DNA from: Peromyscus leucopus
Lineage: Eukaryota > Chordata > Mammalia > Rodentia > Cricetidae
Length of the DNA stretch: 64,000 nt
Direction: 5' to 3'
Assembly: GCF_004664715.2 (NCBI RefSeq)
Contig: NC_051063.1
Coordinates: 143,991,319-144,055,318 of the forward strand
A model generated the notes under the pieces. The model was not told where the DNA came from. It made no database searches and worked only from the letters and a program-made list of their open reading frames with translations. Below, piece after piece: positions 9,311-20,655 of this stretch (positions within the stretch are counted from its first letter, which is position 1; each line of letters begins with the position of its first letter). The position numbers were made by a program, and so were the translations under genes.

Positions 9311-10218
9311 CAAATATGCCTGCCTGGTGAAGTCCCAGATCTTACAGGAGAACTTATTCTTGCCACTTTCCAAACCAAGCCAGTCTGGCTCCACTCTAGC
9401 TACTCATTCTTTAACTTACCGATAAAAGTTTCTGAGTTTTGTGAATTAAGTTGGTCTGGTAGATTTTCCCTTTTGTGACCATAAAGTCCTGAGACTGTTA
9501 GACCTGTGAATGTACAGATGATACAACTAAAATCACCTGAGCAGTCTAGTTCATACTTATCATTCTTTATTATAATTCTTTTGAACAAATAGGCTTAGAG
9601 TAACATCTCTTTGCATTCTTTTATCATGGCTATTTGCTTGAAATATTTTGAGGATCGAACTTTATTTTTAGCGAGAGACTTTCAAAGTGTATCTACCCTG
9701 TTGCACCTTCTATGTATAACATATGCCAAGTTTCATTCCTAGAGTCTGTGCCATGATGTAAGAGGGAGAGACATGCAGATGGACAATCATCTTAAGAAAT
9801 CAGTAGTATTTACCCAACTCAGCACATAATACTGCCTGAATTTTGTTCAGGATAATTTGATGAGTAAATAAGCACTTGACTTCAGCCTGTGATGCACATG
9901 CTTGTCACAGCTCCTTCTCAAAAGGGCAGTGATATTAACATTCAAGTTTTCTCTCCTCATTTATTTCCCTGACACTCCTCTGAAAAGGTGAACAGGGCAC
10001 CTGCCTACTTTGGCAGTTTCCTTCTGCTGTTTTTCCTGTTCTCAAATCTTACTCTGCCTGTCTAGTTACAGCCACGATGACTAAAACCAGGGGCTGGAAC
10101 TCTACAAGTACAGTGATGTACTTACGAACACAACCATGGATAGGAGGAGCATCCCTTCAACTGGTGGGATATGTTCTTCTCTCCTCTTTGTTGAGGATCA
10201 GATTTTGATTTTGGTTGG
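9311..10218. other. Unassigned sequence
   Basis: No gene or recognised repeat. The short open frames have no recognisable domains. Confidence 0.35.
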
Positions 10219-10222
10219 GTTG

Positions 10223-10254
<32 letters not shown>

Positions 10255-10268
10255 GGTGGTGGTGGTGG
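10219..10268. repeat. (TTG)n(GTG)n microsatellite
   Basis: Seven TTG units run into about ten GTG units. They give poly-Val or poly-Pro/Thr artefact frames. Confidence 0.95.
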
Positions 10269-10271
10269 CAG

Positions 10272-10400
10272 TATTGAGTTTCTATGAAAAAAAGATCTCA
10301 CTCTGTAGCCTAGGCCAGGGCCAAACTCCTGACAATCCTCTGTCTCAGCCTCCCCAAGTGCAGGGCTTCCAGTTGCCACCCACCATACCAGGATTCCTGC
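10272..10400 (-). repeat. B1-type SINE, antisense
   Basis: The plus strand shows a reversed B1: gatctcactctgtagcc, then cagcctccccaagtgcaggg. It is an old copy with many differences. Confidence 0.7.
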
Positions 10401-11689
10401 TCCGCTGTTTCTGTCCCATTTGGGAGATGCAAACACACTAAAATTTGGTGAAATCCATTTTTTCTACTGTATTAATGATAAGGATCTGCCTAACCTAGAT
10501 GGGGCTCAAGACAATCTCAGAGGGTGGGCAAACGCTTTCCCTGGAGCAATTCCACACAAAAAACCCTGACACCCACCCTGCCTGCCCACTTCCTGGGAAG
10601 AAGGCCAGAGAGATCATCCCTGGGAACAAATGTGCCTTTCACAGGTGCAAAGGTCTGGCAGGGGGAGCTTGTGGGAGAAGGAGCTGATACTGAAAACAAT
10701 GTATTTCCCTTCCTGTCAGTCATTTTGCTCTGACTTTTCTCACCCATTGAATCAATGGTGTTAATTGTCTCAGGAGCATGATACATGCCATCTAGAACAA
10801 AGGAGCTATTGCTCAGCATGAATTTCAAACTAACTTTTTTTTTAAGTCCATGGTCTTAAAAGCCTAGCTTTGTTGAGCTCCATAAAAGATTTCCAAATTC
10901 CAAAAATGTCTTTCTATGTGTCCCTAGTGGAGCTTGGTGGTCTGATCACAGAGCTTTGCTGTCAATTGAAACCTAAAGGAAGTCCCACTAAGCAGGCTCA
11001 AAAAGCTTTCCAGGTTTGGGAGGGAACTTGTAGCAATTCACAGGCACAGATCTAGGGCCTGGGATGGTTTTGAGTTCTTAGGAATGGTGATCTCATATTT
11101 ACAAAGATCTGTCAAAAGTCTGGGAGAGTAAGAAATGGTAATTCCAGATAGGGCAACAAGTAGCAGTTTAGTTGATCCTGTTTACAAGTTAAAATTTCCA
11201 ACAAAAGAGTAGTATTGATGGTGCGAAATTTAGGAAGAGCCTAGAATACTTCCAAGTGGCCTCCACAACTTACTCTTATCTGGGAAACAGTGATTCTACA
11301 TGACTAGAATATAGTTTCACTGCCAGAATAGAAAGAACAAAATGAGTCTAGAAAATATTTGCCATGCCTGAAAGTTTGGTTATTCATCTTTTTTCTTTAT
11401 GAATAGTCTTTGACCATCTCACCTCTTTAACTACAGTGTATTGACAAAAGACACTGAACTGTACATCTGCAAGCTGAGCATCTTCCAAGAGAGGAAAATT
11501 TATATAACATACATTTGTCCATATCTCCCTGTTGATATCCCAGTGGGGATGTGTTATTGGCCTCTCTGTTAATATGTCAAACCTGAATTTTCATTTCACT
11601 GTTGAAATGAAACTCTGTGTCAGGGTTAGTCATATCCTAAAAGGACACCAGGGTCTTCAAATGCTCTGAGCAGACTTTTGTTTTTAATT
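10401..11689. other. Unassigned sequence
   Basis: No supported gene. The overlapping frames at 10499-10828 on both strands have no recognised motif and no neighbouring gene signals. Confidence 0.35.
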
Positions 11690-11886
11690 CATCTCTCATA
11701 CATTAAATCCCCACCACAGTTTCCTCTCCATCCACTTCTCCCAGCACCCCCCTCCCCACAAGATCCACTTACTTCTGATTCCCTTCAAAAGAAGTGAAGG
11801 TCTCCCAGGGATATCAATGGACAGGCACAACAATTTTCAATAAGAATAGGCACAAACCCTCATATCAAGGCCGAACAAGGCAACCT
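11690..11886 (-). mobile_element. L1 3' UTR end, antisense (part 1 of split copy)
   Basis: A reversed rodent L1 3' terminus: cttctcccagcacccc, ctcccagggatatcaatgg and caaaccctcatatcaagg. It is continuous with 13450-14575 once the insertion 11887-13449 is removed: ..caaggcaacct joins ..agtaggaggg, as in the consensus. Confidence 0.75.
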
Positions 11887-13449
11887 CTTGTATAATATTA
11901 GAGGGGCCAGCCTTAATATTATACAACCCAGGGGCTCAGGAGAGAGAACTACTAATGGTGAGGACTATTTTCAGGAAATAGAATCTCAGCACACCAAGCT
12001 CTATAGTCCACTTACTTTAATTCCTCTGGCATAACATCCTTTATACACAGTTTCAGTTCTGTTCTCATGTCTGACTCCTTTCTTGGCTGATTTCTCTCTA
12101 TATTTATCTACCGCTTCCTCTAAGTTCTATCTTAATTCTCTTGTCTTAACTCTGCCTCATCTAGGTCCTTTTCAGCTTGTTCTTACCCAGCTAGTACTTC
12201 CCCATCTGACTCTTCCTCATCTTCCATCTCGTTCCTCTGGTACTCTCCTCTAGCCCTTCAATCTAATTCTTCCCCATCTCAGTTTGTTCCTCTCAAGTTT
12301 TTACCCATCTAGTTCTTCCATTCTCTTTTCTCTTCTCTGCCCTGGAAGTCCTGGTATATAAAGCCAGGCTTCCAGGGTCAAATGGAGGGGTGATAAGAAT
12401 CACATTGAGAGGCAATAACCTTTAATTATCATTTGCAACCCCAAAGGAAAATGGATTAACTAAAGGCTAAATTCAGGTAATATCTAAGAAGAGGGATCTT
12501 ATGTGCTCAACTATAAAACTCTTAAATGTGATTGGTAGAAAATGTTAAGAATCTATAAGTTGATAGGTCAATAGGAGAAAATAAAACTGTCTTCTTTTTT
12601 TTCCTGTGGCTCCTATCTGTCCAAGCTATCTGCCGTTTTTCTGCAGGGTGGGGGAAAGTATGCTCAGTTGCTAGGCAACCTGTGCATAGCCAGATGCCTC
12701 TGGTGATAGTTAAAGGGAGATCTGGAAGCAGAGGTAAGATTTGGGAAAGGAGGAAGTAAAGCTTAATTGACACATCTGCCAGGCGTTCTCAAACAGGTAG
12801 CCTGGATGCTTAAGTCTGTTCTTAGAGAGTACAGAGGTATCTCTGATAAGGTACTTTCCTCCAACTAGGAATGGACCTGGCCGGATGCTGCCAATGATGA
12901 TAATTACAGGGAGGCTGGAACTGGGGTTCTGGCTGAGCATAGCTGTCAGGGCAGAAGGTTATCTAAATATTCCTAGAAGTGGTTAGGTAAGGAGTTAGCA
13001 GTCTATAAAGTTAGTAAGGCTGTAAGAAAGGAGGGTCCGAGCAAAATTGTGTAAAGCTATTACTTAACGTCCACCTGACCTAGGTGGTGTCTCCTTGTGG
13101 AATTTACCTTAAATCAGGAGACTTGCATGTGGAATGTTATTACTGCTAGTCCTTGAAAGTGGCCAAGGGGGAATCTGATTCCAGAGAAAGCCTTTCCAGA
13201 GGCAGTTCTCCAAACACCTGGAAGGTGTATGTCCAGAGAGTGATAAGTCCACACTGTATCCCTTCTTAGGGAAAAGTCAATTGGGAAAACTATGAAGGCA
13301 CACATGCTTTTCATATCAGAAGACAGCTGATATATAACACCAAAAACTCCTTGGGATGTGGCTTCCTCTGGAGAAATTCCCTGATTCCTCCAGGTAGTGA
13401 CTTTGCCCTAACCAGCTGAGTTCTTATGATATTCCTGCGGCCCACAGCA
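11887..13449. mobile_element. 1.56-kb insertion inside L1, probable LTR retroelement
   Basis: The segment is bounded by a 7-bp repeat, gcaacct, at 11880-11886 and 13450-13456. It interrupts an otherwise contiguous L1 3' UTR. It contains a long C/T-rich tract (12040-12350), a perfect 13-bp inverted repeat at its left edge, and no coding frame above about 85 codons. The right end is ..cacagca, while the left end ctTG.. is not a clean TG start. Rodent ERVK-like LTRs have this kind of composition and duplication length, but I cannot name the family or fix the strand. Confidence 0.55.
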
Positions 13450-14575
13450 GCAACCTAGTAGGAGGGAAAGGGTCCTACGAGCAAGCAAAGGAGTCAAAGA
13501 CACCGCTACTCCTGCTGTTAGGAGTCCCACAAGAACATCATGCTAAACAACCATAACATATATGCAGAGGACTTAGCTCAGACCCATTCAGGGTCTGTGA
13601 TTGTTGCTTCAGTCTCTATGATCCCCTATGGCTTCTGCTTAGTTGATTCTGTGGGCCATGTTCTTGTATCCTCAACCCCTCTGGCTTCTACAATCCTTCC
13701 TTCCTCTCCTCTGCAGGGTTCCTCTGGCTTTGTCTAGTGTTGACTGTGGGTCTCTGCATCTGCTCCCTTAATTTGCTGGATGAAGCCTCTCTGATGACAA
13801 CTGGGCTAGACATCAATCTATTAGTATAGCAGAATATCATTAGACATTATTTCATTGATTTTTTTTTTCATTTCATGTTTGGTTACATCTTGGATCTCTG
13901 GGCTGTCCCACCTCTGGTTCTTGGTCATCCAGGCAGTGTCAGGCGTGGGCTCTTTCTCACAGCATGGGACTCAAGATGGACCAGTCATTGGTTGGTCAAC
14001 CCCACAAGTTCTGTGCTCTCATTACCTCAGCACACCTTGCAATCAGGACAGATTGTAGGTCAAAGGTTTCATGGCTGGCTTGATGTCCCAGTCCCACTGC
14101 TAGAAGCCTTGCCTGGTTATAGAAGTGGGTCAGTTCAGGCTCTGCCCACATCCCTCATTACTAAGAGTCTTTGCTAGGGTCACTCATAGATTCCACTGCA
14201 CTAGGTTTCCCAATCACCTCCCAAATGCTCCCCCAATTTCAGTAGTCTCTGCCAGTACTCTCTATTTCCACCCCTGCCACCCACTCCCAGTCCAGCACCC
14301 AAATCTCTTCTATTTTCCCTTCCCAGGAAGATCCACACAGCCCCTCTTGTTAGGTTCTCTGGGTCTGTGGATTGTAGCATGGTTATCCTTCACTTTACCA
14401 CTAATATCCACTTACAAGTAAGTACCTACCATGTTTGTCTTTCTGGGACTGAGTTACCTCACTCTGGATGGATTTCTTTTCTAGTCCCATTCCTTTGCCT
14501 GCAAATTTCATGATGTCATTGTTTTTAACTGCTTAGTAATACTCCATTGTGTAAATGCATCACGTTTTCTCCTCT
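13450..14575 (-). mobile_element. L1 3' UTR and ORF2 3' end, antisense (part 2 of split copy)
   Basis: The reversed L1 3' UTR continues through ggagtcccacaagaaca (13521) and atatgcagaggactta (13560). It then enters the ORF2 3' end near 14400-14570 (agtaatactccattgtgta). The copy is 5'-truncated at about 14575. Confidence 0.78.
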
Positions 14576-16089
14576 GGGCAAAGTCTTTAGAGCTTTACTT
14601 ATTTAAATCCTTTAATGTCCTCATGTTCCACCCGTACCAATCTGGACTTGGTCACTGAAGCCAACAATGGAAACCAGATCCTATACTAGGGCAGGAAGCA
14701 AAGAGGACATGCCCTAGACCTAGCTATATATTAAGGAAAATGAGGTATCAGCTGTCAGGGTGGGTATAATAGTCATACCTTTGATGCCTTAGGTTAGATT
14801 GTTCTGAGTCAATGTAGCAAGGGAAACATCTAAATTGACACCCAGACCTGGGTTTTATCAGATAGTCCAATCTGCAAAGCCTGAGGCTGAGGGGAAGGTT
14901 AAAGCTAAAAATAAATAACCTTATGGTTCTAGCTAGCTTGAGCAATACAATCAAGTTTCAACCTAGATTCTCAGCACCTAGGACGATACTGAATCATGGG
15001 CCCACATCCAAGCAATGCTTGTCTAGACATCAGTTGAAGTAGGCAGGAATCTGCTTGGCTGGAGAGCACTCTGAGAAGCTCTCTGCATAAAATCTTGGAA
15101 AATGATCCACAGGACCATTTTATGGATGGTGTAGAGAGGAGAACTAAAGGCAAAATTAATATCGTAAGAGTCAGCATTAAGCAATAAGCCTGGAATGAGA
15201 GGAGCTTGCTACAGAGACCTTAATGGAGTGAGGAGCTAGGTTGATAGGACAACTGGTGAGAGATGTCAGAGGGGGGCGCTCTTTATCCTTCTGTCCCACA
15301 GTTCTCTACATGCTATCATTTTCTTGGTATTTTTTTTCTCAAAGTAAAAAGTGTTCTTCTATAGACTACTTCTCTGTAGACTATTTTTATGGTATTCTAT
15401 TGAGTTGGGGGGGGAGCATTTTATTAAAAGCAGTAATTTGTTACTGCTCTAAATGATCTTTTATAGTTTCTAAAACCCCATGTCTTCTTGCTAAAGCAGA
15501 CCTGAGAGTGAATTATTAGACTACTGGAAGTCCTTGCTGGTGAACAAAGACACACAACATAATGTGCCTACTTCTGCTAATGCAAAGTAGCTGGGGTGTC
15601 TTGGCTAATTAGTATGCTGCTGTTTGTACCTTTCACCTCCTTTTTGTTTCTTTCAAAGGTTTCTTCTTGGGGAAAAATAAATTACTGGCAAGTCTTTTTT
15701 TCTTTTTCTTTTCTTTCTTTTTTCTTTTCCTTTTTTTTTTGAGATTCCAAACAAAGCAGATACCTTTTATGCATGCGGCATTCACACAAAAGCACACTGA
15801 GACATCTTTCCTTATCTCCTGCAAGGTAGTATTCATCTGTAAACCTTAAACCTTAAGCTAACATCTCTGGCAGGATAGAGGGCACCAATGTTGAAGCATT
15901 TTAATTTCCCACTTTGTTGGGCCAGGCCGGGACCCTTGTCAGTAACACAGTGTGAAAGAGAGGAAATGAAGGTATTGGACTTGAACCCTCAGCCGCCTCC
16001 ACATCTGGGTTTACACACACCTGAGTGAGGACACTCTCGTGTTCCTCCGTCCTTCCTGTTCAGGACATCTGAGAGGGACCTTGGAAGTC
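14576..16089. other. Unassigned, mostly unique-looking sequence
   Basis: Includes a T/C-rich run at 15693-15740. No gene, no recognised SINE or L1. Confidence 0.35.
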
Positions 16090-16430
16090 CATGAAAGCCT
16101 CCATATGTTGTCACTGAAAAGCTGTTAGGGGCTTTGCAGCTGACAGCGGCGCATCTAATTGCTGAATTATTAAATGAAAGTTCTCTGCCTAAAAAGCGGC
16201 ATCCTGTCACTCAAAAAAATAAATAAATAAATTCAAGTGAAAAGCAGAGGTGCGATGAGGTCATCTTGCTCACTTCTGCAGACAAATTGGAAAGACTCCA
16301 ACATGAGGGGCAAGGAAACTTAATTGCCTCTGGTACCGGCTGGAAGCCTGACTGGAGATCTTACGCCACATGTGTTTTCAGCTCCTGACAGCTGGGGACG
16401 GCAGCCTTGGCCTTTGGCTATTTCGCATTT
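16090..16430. promoter_or_regulatory. Candidate conserved non-coding element
   Basis: High-complexity sequence with no repeat similarity, several CpGs despite the CpG-poor surroundings, and closely packed homeodomain-type cores (ctaattgctgaattattaaa at 16154-16173). Further features are bHLH-type cagctg boxes (16137 and 16390) and agcggcgc at 16145. This look is typical of developmental enhancers; it is an inference from composition only. Confidence 0.35.
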
Positions 16431-16839
16431 TTTTTTTTTTTTTGTTTTCGAACCAAAGATTCTTTGTGGAACTTAGACTCATTCTCCTTTAAATGACTCA
16501 CCTGCACAGAAATCATATCTGGGATATTTCAACAGGGGAAATAAGGGTAGCTGGGCTCAGGTTAGAGGCCACCTTGGAGGAGATTGAGAATCACTGCCTT
16601 ACAAAAGAGCAAGCTCATGGCTGAGCCCACTTCATTCCTTGCAGTTTTCAAACCAGATTTCAGACATTCTGCGCCTCTCTTGGTCTTTGCAGAAGAGATA
16701 CCAATAGCATATTTTCTGATTTTGTATTCATATTCTCAAATGGTATCCCATTTTGTTCTCAAAAATAATGATAGGTAGTAAGTTAAAATTACGTGCTTAT
16801 TGGGTGTTTGTTATACTTCCATTCTTTATCCTATTTTTT

Positions 16840-17100
16840 TAGTTAGTTAGCTAGTTAGTTGTTATATTGGGGATCAAATCCAAGCTTCTTAGGCAAATGC
16901 TCTCCCATTCATCTGTATCCCCAGGCTTGCTTTGCATTTTTGTCCATTTCATCCTGTATCTCTATGAGCTACACACCATAGATATCAATTATTGATTCCA
17001 CTGTGGAGATGTCCTGAACTGCGGGTCTGTTACGTGAAGTACATGCTCAAAATAGCATGGCTAGTCAGTGGATGAACCAATGTTTAAACCAAAAGAGGCA
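16840..17100. repeat. ID-like tRNA-SINE (antisense) followed by possible MIR remnant
   Basis: The span 16868-16922 reads as a reversed ID/B4 head (ggggatcaaatccaag). The span 17035-17090 contains gcatggctagtcagtggatg, which resembles the core-side end of MIR. Both calls are tentative. Confidence 0.4.
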
Positions 17101-18005
17101 TTCACCTTTAAGACTTATAGAGGTTGCTCTTCATTTATGATGGTTCCCCTCAGGCTTTTTCATATGTCAGTATGGAAGCAATACACACCCATTGAAAACC
17201 GCCCTCCTCATCAGAATTTGGCTTTTTTCCAGGGGTGGCAGTATGTGCTATGCACTCCTTTGGCAGCACTGGTTAGCATCAGTGGGCTGCAGTTCCCATT
17301 CAGCTGCAGCACCATGAGAGGCAGCAGTAGACCATATACTGTGCACTGCTCTGCTGAGCCATAACGTTTGGAAGGTCAGGGACATGCTCTATGCTTTCTA
17401 CTCCAGATGTTTGCAACTTTCAGTAAGTTGTGTAAGACTTAACTTCATGATGATCAAGGACCAGATGAATACCTAATAATTTTAATTGGCCATTTTTCTT
17501 TCTCCAATGATTTTACAAATGAATACTAGGAGGACAGTGACTTTGCTGTTACATTTTCACATTGTATTGAATAGGGTGTCCATTTGTGGGCAGCTAAACA
17601 GAAAGAGAACATAAATGGTTGACATCATCTCTCTTTCAGCCCTTCCTCACCCCCAGGTCTCACTTTACAGGGATATTCTACCCTACATGCACTCTTTGTC
17701 CCCACACTTGGCCCTTCTAAAAACACGAACACAGAACAAAGTCCTCTTTACATCTACTTCTATTTTATGAAACTAAAATATAATTGCATCATTTTCCTCC
17801 ATTCCTTTTTTTCCTACAACATTTCCCATGTGTTCCCCTTGTTCTCTCTCAATGTCATGGCCTCTATTTCTTTCATTGTTTTTATATGCATGCTTCTGTA
17901 TAACTAGACTTAATTTGTTTAACTTGTATCAAATGTTTTAAGAACACACTGACTCCATTCCTTTCAGCTACAAGAATGAAATTTAATAATAAATGACTGT
18001 TCTGG
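17101..18005. other. Unassigned sequence
   Basis: No gene or named repeat. An AT-rich block with TAATTTTAATTGG near 17477 may be regulatory, but nothing beyond motif content supports that. Confidence 0.3.
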
Positions 18006-18400
18006 TATACTTTCTGTTGCTGTGTTAAAAACACCATGATCAAAAGCAACCTGGAAAAAAGGGTTATTTGGATTATGTGTTCCAATCAGTCTATCACTGA
18101 GGGAAGTCAAGGCAGAAACTCAAGACAGGAACCTGGAGGCAGGAACTAAGGCAGGGGTCATGAAGAAATACTGTTTACTGGTTTGCTCCCCATAGCTTTC
18201 TCAGCCTGCTTTCTTATATAACGTAAAACCACCTGCCCATGGGTGGCACCAACAACAGACTTGCATTTTATACCACAGACTGAGAGAAGCATTTTCTCGA
18301 TTGATGCTCTCTCTCCCCAGTTGACTTTCTGGCTTGTAACAAGTTAACAAAAAGCTAATCAGCATACTATCTGTTCCATACTGCTTGTTAGGGACAAACT
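18006..18400 (+). repeat. Rodent interspersed repeat, family A copy 1
   Basis: Starts ttctgttgctgtg and includes aacaccatgatcaaaagcaa, gggtggcacc and a late ..cagttgacttt..cttgtaacaagttaaca.. end. The same layout occurs at 30842-31232 and 43378-43837, so this is one dispersed family of about 370-400 bp. I do not recall its catalogue name with certainty. Confidence 0.7.
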
Positions 18401-18599
18401 TTATTTTCCCTTGTCACTACCAGACTTCCCATGTCTCTGGGTCAGGCAGAAAGACCTAGAGAGAGGATGTTTATGATGAAGACCTGACTATAGAATCCAT
18501 TCATAAGCAACAGATCATTTCAGTGTAAGTACTAACTTCTTCAAAATGTCCTTTAGCATTTTCCCCGATAACTCAAAGTCATTAATTCTGAGACATCCA

Positions 18600-18740
18600 G
18601 CATGTCTCAGTGGTAGGGAATACAAACTGTAAAGCCCTGTTTTCTTGATTCAATTCTCTGTTATGTGATTTACTAGTTAGGTGATCTTCCAAACTTAATT
18701 TTTCACTTTGAAATATAATGAAATCTCTTCAAAGTCTAGA
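18600..18740 (+). repeat. MIR fragment
   Basis: Follows the MIR core order: gattcaattctctg, then gatttactagttaggtgat, then a T-rich stretch and a 'gaaat' stretch. An ancient mammalian SINE, heavily diverged. Confidence 0.5.
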
Positions 18741-18935
18741 CAATGTTTAGGTATTTATTACTTGTATATATTGCATATAGTTATTGTACTTTTGTATATA
18801 GTTTTTCTTATGTTAGTTATAAGCTTTTTCCTTTTTTCTTTTTATTAAATTAGAAAAGGGGAAATATAGTGATATTTTATTTGTATTCAAATGTTATTTG
18901 TATGTTAATAAATAAAGTTCACAATCTATGGAGCT
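18741..18935 (+). mobile_element. Fragment of LTR retroelement 3' end (PPT plus LTR start)
   Basis: A T/C-rich run is followed by the purine tract attagaaaaggggaaa (18849-18864) and then tagtgatattttatttg and a TTAATAAATAAAG segment, which resembles the junction of internal region and LTR in rodent ERVs. The rest of the LTR is missing. Confidence 0.4.
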
Positions 18936-19029
18936 GAGTTAGAACATGTGTCTCCACTTAGCACATTATATGTTAATTCATATTTATGCAGGCATATACT
19001 TAAGAGTATCATGATACTTTTCATTTTGA

Positions 19030-19092
19030 ATTTGTGATACAGTGTCTAGCACAAAGTAGATGCTCAGTAAATGTATACTGAGTAAATTTGAT
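19030..19092 (+). repeat. MIR 3'-end fragment
   Basis: Contains agcacaaagtagatgctcag followed by taaatg, the characteristic tail of MIR elements. A parallel tail is seen at 57270-57300. Confidence 0.55.
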
Positions 19093-20439
19093 TACTGTCA
19101 AATATTTAGTCTACCATGAAGGAAATGCTAAAAAATATATAGTATTATGGTACAGAAATGATCAAAACAATCAAAATTCAGCTATTCAGAGATTGCAATT
19201 TCTTCTAATGTAACTAAGCAAAAACAACAATAGTATGTTAAGGGTAAACTGAAAGGCCAAAGCTTACAAACATCTGAAAAATGTTAGCAGCACATTTTTA
19301 GGCTTATTAGAAACAGCCTAAATAATTACATCAGTCAAATTACTGTGGTTTTTGGCCCTTGTCCAGGAGGAAGGGTCATAACCCGACATACCAGGACCTT
19401 GCATGATACAAGTGATTGACAGGAAGAGGAAATAAATTGATACTTTTCACATGAGAATAACAATGACAAGTTTAAGTAAAACACATATCTGGATATTGTG
19501 GAAAATGTTAATTTTATATGGTTCCAAATTCTTTGGTATTAAACATGTCTTAATTTATTATTAACTATGAGAGAAAGTGGGTGGAGAGAGATGCCACCAT
19601 AGAGCAAAAGTGATTGACTGCTGGTTAAAACTGTCACTGGGTAGATCTTTGCTTTCTCTTCAGAGCAGTGCTGGGTCCTTTGACTCTGGGCAGTAAGGAA
19701 GTTGGTCTTCAAATGGGTTTCCTTTTCAATCCCTATATGGAGAATTATTGACTTTTAAATTATGAGAAAATTGTCTACAGTCCACTCAGGGAGAACACAG
19801 CAGGCATTTGGTCATAGGGCATTAAACAAAGGGATTGCCTACCACTCCCTCTCTTAAGTCTGTAACAAGCCTCAGCATCCCACTTTGGACCTTCAGTTCT
19901 GTATTCTCAGTCTACTCATGCTCCCGTGAGCTAAGGATTTAGTTTACATAGCCAGCCTCCATTCAAAGATATGATAAACTTCTCAGCTTCAGTTACTTAA
20001 AGTGTATAAGAACTCAAGGACTACCAATAATCTGAGAGTTCCTCCATCAGCAGACTTTGTTCCCAGATGTGGTACACTTGGCCTGTGAAAGCTATTTTAT
20101 TTTAAGGCAGAAGTTCTAAACCCCTATTGGATAGTGGATACTAGTGGAGTACTTTTAAACGTATCGCCTCACTTTAGACCACTGTGTGTGGCCCATGCAT
20201 ACCGATTTTATTGACTTAATTTCAGTGGTCCTCCATCAGAAGCAGCCACTATTTATCATAATTCTCTACATGTACACAGCCTCAATGTGATGTGCCTAAT
20301 TTATTTCTTATTTCTCTCTATAGGTAGTTTTGTAAAGGTGTAATGGTTTATTTGCTACAAGGCTAAAATATTAAATTTACTTTGAGGAATACAGTTTATC
20401 TTTGGTTTTGATCTACTTTATAATTTTTAATTTTATTTT
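19093..20439. other. Unassigned sequence
   Basis: AT-rich DNA with no supported gene or recognised repeat. Confidence 0.35.
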
Positions 20440-20655
20440 AATTTAAAAATATTACTTGTATGTGGGGGGAGGTATATATGCATGTGAATGAAATTGCCAG
20501 AAGAGGCCAGGAAAAAGAGTGTCAAATCCATTGAAGCTGGAATTAGATAGAGGTGGTTGTGAGCTCCCTGGTCTGCTGTTAGAAACAGCTTCTGGCCCTC
20601 TGGCAAGAGCAGTAAGCACTCCAAAGAGCTAAATCATCTCTCTAGCTCCTCTCAA
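20440..20655 (-). repeat. B3/B2-type SINE, antisense
   Basis: The reversed tRNA-derived SINE is visible as gtggttgtgagctccctgg, ctggccctctggcaagagca and a terminal catctctctagctcc. The last is the reverse of the pol III box A-containing start. Confidence 0.75.
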
